From Bacteroidota bacterium (GTDB lineage: Bacteria > Bacteroidota > Ignavibacteria > UBA10030 > UBA8401): DNA of 35,186 nt. The stretch covers positions 1 through 35,186 of the forward strand of contig JAJYOI010000031.1 in assembly GCA_021796275.1 (NCBI GenBank), read 5' to 3'. The stretch's first letter is position 1. Each line of letters starts with the position of its first letter. The translations under genes and the position numbers were made by a program. The notes beneath the pieces are model-generated. The model worked only from the letters and a program-made list of their open reading frames with translations, had not been told where the DNA came from and did no database searches. Below are positions 1-7,494 of the stretch, piece by piece.

Positions 1-1
1 T

Positions 2-298
2 TTGAGTTCAATGGACACAGCACAACCAGACGTTCTCACAGATGTTGAGAACGAAGAAGAAATTAAAACTTCCGAACCGGCAAAGGCAGTGCTTTTCAAC
101 GATGAAGTGCACACATTTGATGAAGTCATCAGCCAGATCATCAAAGCATTGAAATGCGACCGCACCAAAGCCGAATCGTTGACATGGGAAGTTCACAACT
201 TGGGCAGAGCGATTGTTTATGCCGGCGATCTTGCGCGATGCTTGGAAATAACTCACGTGCTTGAAGAAATTCAATTGATGACACAAGTAGAGCTATGA
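2..298 (+). CDS. clpS: ATP-dependent Clp protease adaptor ClpS
   Basis: ClpS binds the N-terminal domain of ClpA/ClpC-type unfoldases and hands them N-degron substrates for cytoplasmic proteolysis. The core spans about residues 28-98. It has the N-D-E triad at 33-35, matching the N-D-D/E substrate-pocket signature, and the pocket histidine at H65 in the E-V-H-N-L-G stretch. The acidic N-terminal tail (residues 1-27) is typical of the family's variable extension. The start is uncertain because the window edge lies one base away: TTG at 2 and ATG at 11 are both possible, and an upstream start cannot be excluded. The stop overlaps an ATG at 295, and the toxin-antitoxin pair follows directly. Family call is confident; exact start is not. 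Confidence 0.9.
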   Translation: MSSMDTAQPDVLTDVENEEEIKTSEPAKAVLFNDEVHTFDEVISQIIKALKCDRTKAESLTWEVHNLGRAIVYAGDLARCLEITHVLEEIQLMTQVEL

Positions 299-330
299 AG
301 AAAAATAAATCACATACTTTTGATAAGGCA

Positions 331-338
331 AAGGGAGG
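331..338 (+). promoter_or_regulatory. Strong Shine-Dalgarno deciding the antitoxin start
   Basis: The purine run AAGGGAGG ends seven bases before ATG 346. It is one of the strongest ribosome-binding sites in the window and favours ATG 346 over ATG 295. Strong antitoxin translation followed by a coupled toxin start fits type II modules. Confidence 0.7.
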
Positions 339-345
339 CAGCAAT

Positions 346-543
346 ATGCTGATAAAAGAAGCGCAGGTTTTATACGATGCTCGCGGGAAGAAAACTCATG
401 TTGTTCTTCCAATAAAAAAATATGAAGAAATACTTGAGCAGCTTGAAGATACTGAGGATTTAAAAGCTATGAATGAGGTTGAACATGAACCAACTATTCC
501 ATGGGAAGAAGCAAAGCGCTTATTTAAGAAACATTCACGTTGA
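346..543 (+). CDS. Type II antitoxin (Phd/YefM- or RelB-like)
   Basis: A 65-residue protein that probably neutralises the RelE-like toxin encoded next and autoregulates the pair. It is small and charged. An N-terminal half fits an antitoxin DNA-binding/dimerisation fold (V-V-L-P-I-K-K-Y-E-E at about residues 22-31), and an acidic then basic C-terminal tail would wrap the toxin. I start it at ATG 346 because AAGGGAGG at 331-338 is an excellent ribosome-binding site. The in-frame ATG at 295, which overlaps the clpS stop, would add 17 residues and lacks such a site. The toxin start overlaps this gene's stop. The antitoxin call rests on size, position and partner; the exact antitoxin family is unsure. 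Confidence 0.75.
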   Translation: MLIKEAQVLYDARGKKTHVVLPIKKYEEILEQLEDTEDLKAMNEVEHEPTIPWEEAKRLFKKHSR

Positions 544-797
544 TGTATCGAGTCGAAATCAAGCACCAAGCTCTAAAAGAAATTGACCGCCTGCCAAAGC
601 AGACCCACGAGCAAGCAGTGCGCGAAATAGATGCTTTGGAATCCAATCCTCGACCATCAGGAGCAAAAAAATTACACGGTTCAACAGACCGATGGCGTAT
701 AAGAATTGGAGATTATAGAATTTTGTATAAGATTGACGATGCAACAAAACAAATTTGCATTTATCGTGCCCGACACCGCAAAGAAGTATACAGATAA
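543..797 (+). CDS. RelE/ParE-family toxin
   Basis: An 84-residue RelE/ParE-superfamily toxin. RelE members cleave mRNA on the ribosome and ParE members poison gyrase; which applies here cannot be read. The family pattern is clear: an N-terminal strand Y-R-V-E-I, helices with K-E-I-D-R-L-P-K, then L-H-G, R-W-R-I-R-I-G-D-Y-R-I-L-Y at about residues 52-64, and the basic C-terminal R-A-R-H-R-K-E-V-Y. The R-x-G-D-Y-R-I-L-Y core is typical of RelE/YoeB-like ribonucleases. ATG at 543 overlaps the antitoxin TGA (541-543) by one base; TTG at 540 is an alternative. The stop is only three bases before alaS, so the pair sits inside the clpS-alaS stretch and is probably co-transcribed with a housekeeping synthetase. 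Confidence 0.88.
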   Translation: MYRVEIKHQALKEIDRLPKQTHEQAVREIDALESNPRPSGAKKLHGSTDRWRIRIGDYRILYKIDDATKQICIYRARHRKEVYR

Positions 798-800
798 ATT

Positions 801-3602
801 ATGACATCACGCGAAATCCGACAATCATTTTTAGATTTTTTTGCTTCGAAGGGACACCGCATCGTTCCGAGCGCACCGGTCATTCCGCACGGCGATCCTA
901 CACTGCTGTTCACAAATGCCGGTATGAATCAATTTAAAGAAGTTTTCCTCGGCACTGGCAAGCGCGAATACACGCGCGCGGCAGACACACAAAAATGCAT
1001 CCGCGTCAGCGGGAAACATAACGATCTCGAAGAAGTCGGGCGTGACACGTACCACCACACATTTTTTGAGATGCTCGGCAACTGGTCGTTCGGCGATTAC
1101 TACAAGAAAGAAGCGATCATATGGGCGTGGGAATTGTTGACGGAGGTGTGGAAACTTCCGAAAGAGCGATTGTGGGCGACGGTCTACAAAACCGACGAAG
1201 AAGCATTTGAATTGTGGAAATCCTCCACCGATATCAATCCGTCACACATTTTGCGTTTCGGTGAAAAAGATAATTTTTGGGAAATGGGCGAAACCGGTCC
1301 GTGCGGCCCCTGTTCCGAAATCCACATCGACTTAACTCCAAACGGAAACGCGCCCGCTTCAATGGTGAACGCCGGCTCGCCAAAGCTCATCGAAATCTGG
1401 AATCTTGTGTTCATTCAGAGCAACCGCAAAGAAGGCGGCTCGCTCGAAGAGCTTCCGGCAAAGCATGTTGACACCGGCATGGGATTCGAGCGCGTGTGCG
1501 CGGTGATGGAAGCGATAAAATATAATTTCCAGCAGCCACCGTCAAATTATGATTCCGATGTATTCACGCCGCTCATCAAAAAAATTGCAGAACTCAGCGG
1601 AAAAAAATATGAACGAAGCAACTCTGATAATGATATTGCCTTTCGCGTCGTTGCCGACCACATTCGCGCACTAACGTTTGCGATTGGCGACGGCGCGATT
1701 CCATCGAACGAAGGGCGCGGCTACGTTCTTCGCCGTATTCTCCGCCGCGCGGCGCGCTTCGGCAGAAATTTGGGATTGCGCGAGCCGTTCATGTTTCATC
1801 TCGTGCAAACACTCACTGAAACAATGGGCGATGTTTTTCCGGAAATTGTCGAGCATCAAAAACATATTGAGCGGGTCATCAAAGGTGAAGAAGAAGGATT
1901 CAACCAAACACTCGACCGCGGATTAGAAATTTTTGAAAATGCCGCAACAAATCTGAAAGGTTCGGATATTTTTCCCGGCGAAGTTGCCTTCAAATTATAT
2001 GATACATTCGGCTTCCCCCTCGACTTAACCGAATTGCTTTGTCGTGAACGCGATTTAAACGTTGACAGTGCAGCGTTTAATAAACTGATGGAAGAACAGA
2101 AAGAGCGCTCACGCGAGACAGCAAAAACAGCGACGTTTGTCGGAGGAGAAAAATTCATTGAAACCTCTTCCCTTTCAACGACAACGTTCCTCGGTTACGA
2201 TGGATTGGAAGGTGAAGCGAAAGTTCTTGCCGTTGAAATTCCGTATGTTGTTCTCGATGCCACGCCATTTTATGCAGAATCCGGCGGTCAAATTGGAGAC
2301 ACCGGAGCGCTTGTGTACAACAGCCATGTCTTCGATGTTCTCGACACGCAAAAAGACAGCGGCGTTTTTGTTCACAGAGTTGCCGGAAAAATGCACGAGT
2401 TAATCGGAAAATCTGTTGCGGCGAAAGTTGATAAGCCGCGTCGGCTTTCCATCATGCGCAATCACACGGCGACACATTTGCTTCATGCGGCGCTGAGGAA
2501 AGTTCTCGGCACGCATGTTCATCAAGCCGGCTCGCTTGTCGCGCCGAATCATTTGCGTTTCGACTTTGCACACTTTGCAAAGGTAGCACCGGAAGAATTG
2601 AGCGAGATTGAAACTATCGTCAACGAAAAGATTAAAGAAAATATTCAGCTTCAGCACCACCGGAATATTCCGTTTGAAGTTGCGCAAAAAATGGGTGCGC
2701 TGATGTTCTTCGGCGACAAATACGGCGACAAGGTGAACGTTGTGCAGTTCGGTGATTTCAGCAAGGAATTCTGCGGCGGTACGCATGTGAAAAACAGCGG
2801 CGAGATCGGTTTTTTCAAAATCACGTCAGAAGCAAGCAGTGCAAGCGGCGTGCGGCGCATCGAAGCAATCACGTACGACTATGCGCTCGAGCACTTGAAA
2901 CTTCAGAACAAAACTTACCGCGAGCGGATTGAATACGCATATCGGCTTGTAGATGAGATCCAACAACTCCACAAAGAATTGGCGGCTGCGAGTCCGCCAC
3001 AGGCGGACTCTTCCCCGCTCATCAAAGACGACGTACTGAATCTCGACATTGAATTACGAAAGTTGGAAGACATTCCCGAAATTCCCGCTTCTATTAACAC
3101 AGCAGAGATGCAGGAGAAATTTGAAAATGATGTTCACCGTTTTTTGCTGCTCGAAAATTACATTTTGTTGCTCGCAGAAAAAAAGCGAACCTTCGAAAAA
3201 GAGCTTGCGCGATTCAAGGTGAAATCTGCCGCTTCGAATCTCAACGATATAGTTGCACGCGCAGTTTCCGTGAACGGCTTCAAAGTTGTAGCATCAAAAG
3301 TAGATGCGAACGATATGGATGCGCTGAAATCGTTAGGCGACTCGCTTCGCTCAAAGCTTGGCAGCGGCGTCGGCTTGCTTGCGTCCGTGATTGATGACAA
3401 AGTTGCGCTTGTCTGCGTTGTCAGCGACGATTTGATCAAAACGAAAAATATTCAGGCGGGAAAAATTGTCGGAGCCGTGGCAAAAACTGTCGGCGGAGGC
3501 GGCGGAGGCAAACCGCATCTTGCAACGGCGGGCGGGAAAGATGTTTCAAAAATTGATGAAGCGCTGAAAAGCGTTGCTTCAATTATCAGAAATCTCAATT
3601 AA
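801..3602 (+). CDS. alaS: Alanine--tRNA ligase
   Basis: Charges tRNA-Ala with alanine and edits Ser/Gly mischarging. The order is class II catalytic domain (about 1-240, with the N-A-G-M-N-Q-F-K and T-G-P-C-G-P-C-S-E motifs), tRNA-recognition domain (about 245-450), editing domain with zinc ligands H555 and H559 in H-T-A-T-H and C658 and H662 in C-G-G-T-H, then a coiled-coil linker and C-Ala domain ending in a Gly-rich loop (about 893-905). At 933 residues it is longer than the common 870-880. Part of the excess lies in the linker at about 725-745, where a palindromic DNA repeat encodes S-P-P-Q-A-D-S. The upstream ribosome site is weak, suggesting coupling to the toxin gene three bases upstream. 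Identification is certain. Confidence 0.98.
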   Translation: MTSREIRQSFLDFFASKGHRIVPSAPVIPHGDPTLLFTNAGMNQFKEVFLGTGKREYTRAADTQKCIRVSGKHNDLEEVGRDTYHHTFFEMLGNWSFGDYYKKEAIIWAWELLTEVWKLPKERLWATVYKTDEEAFELWKSSTDINPSHILRFGEKDNFWEMGETGPCGPCSEIHIDLTPNGNAPASMVNAGSPKLIEIWNLVFIQSNRKEGGSLEELPAKHVDTGMGFERVCAVMEAIKYNFQQPPSNYDSDVFTPLIKKIAELSGKKYERSNSDNDIAFRVVADHIRALTFAIGDGAIPSNEGRGYVLRRILRRAARFGRNLGLREPFMFHLVQTLTETMGDVFPEIVEHQKHIERVIKGEEEGFNQTLDRGLEIFENAATNLKGSDIFPGEVAFKLYDTFGFPLDLTELLCRERDLNVDSAAFNKLMEEQKERSRETAKTATFVGGEKFIETSSLSTTTFLGYDGLEGEAKVLAVEIPYVVLDATPFYAESGGQIGDTGALVYNSHVFDVLDTQKDSGVFVHRVAGKMHELIGKSVAAKVDKPRRLSIMRNHTATHLLHAALRKVLGTHVHQAGSLVAPNHLRFDFAHFAKVAPEELSEIETIVNEKIKENIQLQHHRNIPFEVAQKMGALMFFGDKYGDKVNVVQFGDFSKEFCGGTHVKNSGEIGFFKITSEASSASGVRRIEAITYDYALEHLKLQNKTYRERIEYAYRLVDEIQQLHKELAAASPPQADSSPLIKDDVLNLDIELRKLEDIPEIPASINTAEMQEKFENDVHRFLLLENYILLLAEKKRTFEKELARFKVKSAASNLNDIVARAVSVNGFKVVASKVDANDMDALKSLGDSLRSKLGSGVGLLASVIDDKVALVCVVSDDLIKTKNIQAGKIVGAVAKTVGGGGGGKPHLATAGGKDVSKIDEALKSVASIIRNLN
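2990..3010. repeat. Palindromic repeat inside alaS
   Basis: A perfect inverted repeat with 9-base arms (GAGTCCGCC at 2990-2998, GGCGGACTC at 3002-3010) around a 3-base loop. It is in frame and encodes residues 731-737 of AlaS, in the variable linker between the editing and C-Ala domains. The same core recurs at 14479-14498. It looks like a dispersed palindromic element tolerated in a coding region; insertion is inferred, not proven. Confidence 0.75.
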
Positions 3603-3612
3603 AAATTTCACC

Positions 3613-4374
3613 ATGACAGTTTACGAAAGACTTCTCGCAACATCGAAATCAAAAGGCGCCGCCTATCTTGTGCTGATTGATCCCGATAAGACCAACGGAA
3701 ACGATATTCCCGATTTTGTTGGCACGGCAACTGCGTCAGGCGTTGACGGCTTTTTGATCGGCAGCAGCTTGCTGCTCGATGGAACATTCGACCACGCGAT
3801 TGCGACGGCGAGAAAACATACGAACGTGCCGGTCATTATTTTCCCCGGAGGCATTCAGCAAATTTCAAAAGAAGCCGATGCAATTCTTTTTCTCTCATTA
3901 ATCAGCGGACGCAATCCTGAACATCTCATTGGAAGTCAGGTGCTTGCCGCGCCTGTCATTAAACGATTGAACCTTGAAGCAATCTCAACCGCATATATGC
4001 TGATTGATTCCGGAAAAATGACCGCCGCAGAATTCATGAGCAACACAAAACCGATCCCGCGCAATAAACCTGACATTGCTGTAGCGCATGCTCTCGCCGC
4101 CGAATATTTAGGATTCAAATTAATTTATCTCGAAGCCGGCAGCGGCGCCGACCGTTCGGTACCGGAAGAAATGGTTTCTTCGGTTGCACATCATTGCACC
4201 GTCCCGTTGATTGTGGGCGGAGGAATTTCTACACCGGACGAAGCGCATCGCAAAGTGAGCGCTGGCGCAAGTTTCATTGTCACCGGAACCGTGCTCGAAA
4301 AAAACGGGTCACCTGCACTTATGAAAGAATTTGCCGCTGCAATTCATTCTCCACGGCGAATTCATTCTCACTAA
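3613..4374 (+). CDS. Geranylgeranylglyceryl phosphate synthase family protein
   Basis: A 253-residue TIM-barrel prenyltransferase. It joins a polyprenyl diphosphate to sn-glycerol-1-phosphate by an ether bond, the first committed step of archaeal-type lipid cores. Family marks include Y-L-V-L-I-D-P-D-K near the N-terminus, I-I-F-P-G-G-I-Q at about residues 76-83, the L-I-Y-L-E-A-G-S-G-A strand, and the phosphate-binding V-G-G-G-I-S followed by A-G-A-S-F-I-V-T-G-T. Archaeal and Bacteroidota group II enzymes carry these; Firmicutes PcrB is the heptaprenyl relative. The start is ATG 3613, giving the usual M-T-V-Y-E-R-L; an upstream in-frame ATG at 3574 would overlap alaS. It lies 10 bases after alaS. 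Prenyl chain length and the physiological lipid are not readable. Confidence 0.9.
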   Translation: MTVYERLLATSKSKGAAYLVLIDPDKTNGNDIPDFVGTATASGVDGFLIGSSLLLDGTFDHAIATARKHTNVPVIIFPGGIQQISKEADAILFLSLISGRNPEHLIGSQVLAAPVIKRLNLEAISTAYMLIDSGKMTAAEFMSNTKPIPRNKPDIAVAHALAAEYLGFKLIYLEAGSGADRSVPEEMVSSVAHHCTVPLIVGGGISTPDEAHRKVSAGASFIVTGTVLEKNGSPALMKEFAAAIHSPRRIHSH

Positions 4375-4407
4375 TTCAATCACTGAAAAATTCTATTTAG
4401 ATTAAGC

Positions 4408-5493
4408 ATGAAGATTTTTAGTATTATTTTTTCTCTTCTCATAATATTCACATGTAGGGCGTTCCCACAGCAAATGGTTGACAACGTGGTAAAATATTTT
4501 GATGGCGTTTCAATGTCAGCCGAATCTGGCGAAGGAATCCCAAGCGATTCAACAACTCATGCAACTTCAGATTCCATAACACACACGGCGGATTCAACGG
4601 CACACACAACAAAAGATTCAACTACACATGTCGTCGTTGACTCAACAACACGCGCAACCGATTTAACGGCGCACACGGTAGATTCAACTGCTCACGCCGC
4701 TGTGGATACAACGCCACAACCAAAATACGGATGGCGGCATACGATGGTCGGCGGATTGAACCTGACACAAATTTCTTTTTCCGATTGGTCACAAGGGGGA
4801 CAAAATGCATTCGCATGGGCTACTTCCATCGAAGGACAATCGAATGATGAAGAAAAACGAACGTCGTGGACAAATTCTTACAAGTTTGGATTTGGGCAAA
4901 CAAAAATCGGAGGACAAAATGTCCGCAAGAGCGACGACCGTATTGATCTGGAATCCGTCATCAGTTATAAAGCGGGGAAATATATTGACCCCTATTTTTC
5001 TGCCACCTTTCGCTCGCAATTCGCTGTCGGCTATTCATACGATAATAATAGCTATGCCACTCCCGTCTCAAAGTTTATGGATCCAGGTTATATGACGCAA
5101 AGTCTCGGCGCAGGATTTCAGCCGATCACTGAGATCAAAATCCGCACCGGAGCCGCTCTCCGTGAAATTTTTGCCTCACAATTCACAAATTATACGAACG
5201 ACCCGAACACTAACGGACACAATAAAACGAAAATTGAAGGAGGCGTGCAGGTCGCTACCGACATTCAATGGAAATTGGATGATAATCTATTGCTCACGTC
5301 GAAAACCGAAATGTTCGCGGCATTCAAAAAGTTAGATCAAGTCATTGTACACAGTGACAACAGTATCGTAGCGCAAGTGAATAGTTACGTCAAAGTGCTG
5401 ATCAACGCGCAATTAATCAATGAAGCGCCGGTTACGCCGCGCACACAAGTGAAACAAACGCTCGCCGTTGGCTTGAGCTATACAATTCTTTAA
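4408..5493 (+). CDS. DUF3078-type outer-membrane beta-barrel protein
   Basis: A 361-residue exported protein. Residues 1-21 form a signal peptide with a phenylalanine/isoleucine-rich core. Residues about 46-103 are a low-complexity spacer of eight D-S-T-x-H-like units. The rest resembles Bacteroidota DUF3078 proteins: W-R-H-T-M-V-G-G-L-N-L-T-Q-I-S-F-S-D-W-S-Q-G-G, then alternating aromatic/polar strands typical of an outer-membrane barrel, ending in a hydrophobic strand Q-T-L-A-V-G-L-S-Y-T-I-L. Its function is not known to me. It stands between the GGGP synthase and gmhA with short gaps of 33 and 44 bases. The domain call is by pattern; the repeat spacer is the odd part. Confidence 0.8.
   Translation: MKIFSIIFSLLIIFTCRAFPQQMVDNVVKYFDGVSMSAESGEGIPSDSTTHATSDSITHTADSTAHTTKDSTTHVVVDSTTRATDLTAHTVDSTAHAAVDTTPQPKYGWRHTMVGGLNLTQISFSDWSQGGQNAFAWATSIEGQSNDEEKRTSWTNSYKFGFGQTKIGGQNVRKSDDRIDLESVISYKAGKYIDPYFSATFRSQFAVGYSYDNNSYATPVSKFMDPGYMTQSLGAGFQPITEIKIRTGAALREIFASQFTNYTNDPNTNGHNKTKIEGGVQVATDIQWKLDDNLLLTSKTEMFAAFKKLDQVIVHSDNSIVAQVNSYVKVLINAQLINEAPVTPRTQVKQTLAVGLSYTIL
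4545..4716 (+). repeat. Tandem coding repeat (D-S-T-x-H units)
   Basis: Eight consecutive, degenerate 21-24-base units centred on GATTCAAC encode D-S-T-T-H, D-S-I-T-H, D-S-T-A-H, D-S-T-T-H, D-S-T-T-R, D-L-T-A-H, D-S-T-A-H and D-T-T-P, each followed by two or three residues. The array lies between the signal peptide and the barrel, giving a hydrophilic Thr/His/Asp-rich periplasmic or surface linker. Confidence 0.85.
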
Positions 5494-5537
5494 CCCGAAT
5501 TTATTTTTCCCAACTCTCAAACTTAAATTTTAATTTT

Positions 5538-6143
5538 ATGGCACATCTTCCGTTGACCATCGTCTATCGCCAAACATTTATTCAGGATTCGCTGAAAGCA
5601 AGCGCAGAAGTAAAGACCCAAATTGCGGAAAAGTGCAGCGGCGATATTTCAAAAGCGATTGACATCATCATCAAGGCATTCAATCAAAAAAAGAAAATTC
5701 TTTTGTGCGGCAACGGCGGAAGCGCAGCCGACGCGCAGCATCTTGCAACAGAATTTGTCATCCGGCTTTCTCCGACAATCAAACGTCCGGGCTTACCGGC
5801 ATTTGCGCTGACAACCGACACGTCGAATCTTACTGCCGGTGCAAACGACATCGGATACGACAACGTGTTCGCCCGTTCTGTTGAAGCGCTCGGCAACGAA
5901 GGCGATGTTCTTATCGGCATCAGCACCAGCGGAAATTCGGCAAGCGTGAACAATGCATTCATCAAGGCGCACGAAAAGAAAATGACGACGATCGCTCTGC
6001 TGGGAAAAGATGGTGGAAAATCAAAAGACATTGCCGATCTCGCCATCATTGTTCCATCGGACGACACACAGCGCATTCAGGAAGGTCATATCACGATCGG
6101 GCATATTATTTTTCAGGAAGTCGAACAAGAATTATTCGGCTGA
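5538..6143 (+). CDS. gmhA: Phosphoheptose isomerase (sedoheptulose 7-phosphate isomerase)
   Basis: Converts D-sedoheptulose 7-phosphate to D-glycero-D-manno-heptose 7-phosphate, the entry step to ADP-heptose for LPS inner core. This implies a heptose-containing outer-membrane glycolipid. The 201 residues match the family length. It shows the SIS-domain signature C-G-N-G-G-S-A-A-D-A-Q-H with A-T-E-F-V after it, L-T-T-D-T-S-N-L-T-A-G-A-N-D, G-I-S-T-S-G-N-S-A-S-V, and the C-terminal active-site stretch T-Q-R-I-Q-E-G-H-I-T-I-G-H. The start ATG at 5538 follows an A/T-rich leader without a strong ribosome site. No other heptose-pathway gene is adjacent in this window. Confidence 0.95.
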   Translation: MAHLPLTIVYRQTFIQDSLKASAEVKTQIAEKCSGDISKAIDIIIKAFNQKKKILLCGNGGSAADAQHLATEFVIRLSPTIKRPGLPAFALTTDTSNLTAGANDIGYDNVFARSVEALGNEGDVLIGISTSGNSASVNNAFIKAHEKKMTTIALLGKDGGKSKDIADLAIIVPSDDTQRIQEGHITIGHIIFQEVEQELFG

Positions 6144-6178
6144 ACATTCAGCGTTGCAGCGTTGCAAAAACTCTTTTC

Positions 6179-7378
6179 ATGAATATCCGCCGCGCTATAC
6201 CTGACGACATTGACAGCATTGCGCATCTCTATTCCACATGCTTTACTGACCCGCACAAAACTATTTCCAAATGGCGCGAAGAACTTACTCCAAACGCACG
6301 GCGAAAAATCGAAAATATTTTCGTCGCTGAAATTGGTGCTTCAATTGTCGGCGCTTTGACGTTGCTGGATCACACAGTTGGAATCGGCGGACGAATCATG
6401 AAAAGCGGCGGCATCGGAGGCGTTGCCGTCGCACCTGAATATCGCAGGCAAGGAATTGCCCGCACACTGATGTCGGCTGCTTTTGCAGCAATGCGCAAAA
6501 CGCAGACCTCGCTTTCAATGCTGTACCCGTTCAACCATTCCTACTACCAATCACTCGGCTACGGACTTGTCGGCGAAGTGCGCATCTATTCAGTGACGCC
6601 TGCCGCTCTTCCGGCATCGCCGGAATCGAAAAACGTCCGACGCTTCCGCAGCAGCGACCTCCCTGCGCTTGTTCAATGTTACAATGAATACGCGTTAAGA
6701 AACACGCTGATGATTATGCGCGGTGAGCACATCTGGCGTTATGAAATATCGAGGCGTTCAAAAAGCGGAGAACAAATCTTCTGTTATGAAGAACACGGCG
6801 CATTGACCGGTTATCTCGTCTTCAACGCCGCTGTGGACATTGAAATGAAGGAATTTGTTGCAGCATCGCGAAGTGCATTGCGTGCTCTGCTTGGATTTCT
6901 TCACGATCAATCGAAGGAAGTCCGCTCAATTCGAATTCCGGCCGCCGCGAGTGATGCTCTCCAGTTCCTTTTGACCAATCCGACCGATGCAAGCAAACAA
7001 TCTCTCTTCGGGCTTTTTCCGCTTGGCGCAAAAATCGGTTATGGCTACATGATGAGAGTGATTGATGTACAGTCGGCGCTCGTCCAAAGAAAATTTCTTC
7101 CGTCGCATTCTGAGATTTCTTTTCGCATCGCCGATGGACAAATTGCCGAGAACAATAAAGTTTTTACAATCGCGCTTGACGGCGACACGCATACAGTTTC
7201 AACGAAACCGGCAGCAACCATTATCGATATTCCTGTTTCTACCTTTGCACAATTGTATTGCGGCTATTTATCATTTACAACGGCGCAGCAACTCGGCATT
7301 CTTGCGCCTCAGCCTGACCTTAGTTTTCTCGACTGCGTGTTTGCGGTTCCTCCGCCGCATTGCCTTGACTTTTTTTGA
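6179..7378 (+). CDS. Eis-like GNAT acetyltransferase
   Basis: A 399-residue protein with the Eis/DUF4111-independent tripartite build: an N-terminal GNAT domain (about 1-135) with the acetyl-CoA loop V-A-V-A-P-E-Y-R-R-Q-G-I-A at 85-97, a second degenerate GNAT region (about 150-290), and a C-terminal sterol-carrier-like domain (about 295-399). The length and the S-M-L-Y-P-F-N-H-S-Y-Y-Q-S-L-G-Y-G stretch after the first GNAT core match Eis and related amine acetyltransferases. Mycobacterial Eis acetylates aminoglycosides and other amines; the substrate here is unknown and resistance should not be assumed. It lies 35 bases after gmhA, and its end is followed by an inverted repeat before the kinase gene. 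Confidence 0.85.
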   Translation: MNIRRAIPDDIDSIAHLYSTCFTDPHKTISKWREELTPNARRKIENIFVAEIGASIVGALTLLDHTVGIGGRIMKSGGIGGVAVAPEYRRQGIARTLMSAAFAAMRKTQTSLSMLYPFNHSYYQSLGYGLVGEVRIYSVTPAALPASPESKNVRRFRSSDLPALVQCYNEYALRNTLMIMRGEHIWRYEISRRSKSGEQIFCYEEHGALTGYLVFNAAVDIEMKEFVAASRSALRALLGFLHDQSKEVRSIRIPAAASDALQFLLTNPTDASKQSLFGLFPLGAKIGYGYMMRVIDVQSALVQRKFLPSHSEISFRIADGQIAENNKVFTIALDGDTHTVSTKPAATIIDIPVSTFAQLYCGYLSFTTAQQLGILAPQPDLSFLDCVFAVPPPHCLDFF

Positions 7379-7413
7379 CCACTTGCATCTCACAGTAACG
7401 ATCACAATATTTG

Positions 7414-7467
7414 TGCTGTAAGAGTTTAATTCACTGTAATGTCAACTTTTTCAAAACTCTCACAGCA
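7414..7467. repeat. Inverted repeat between the acetyltransferase and kinase genes
   Basis: Two 14-base arms, TGCTGTAAGAGTTT (7414-7427) and AAACTCTCACAGCA (7454-7467), pair at 13 of 14 positions around a 26-base loop. It ends 27 bases before the kinase start. No U-run follows, so it is not a classic terminator; it could be an operator or a leader hairpin. Confidence 0.6.
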
Positions 7468-7494
7468 TTTGTTTAACCTGCTTGTTTCTACACA

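Noticed and set aside
6179-7378. Reading the Eis-like gene as an aminoglycoside-resistance determinant
   Set aside because: Family membership alone does not show the substrate, and the context is housekeeping.
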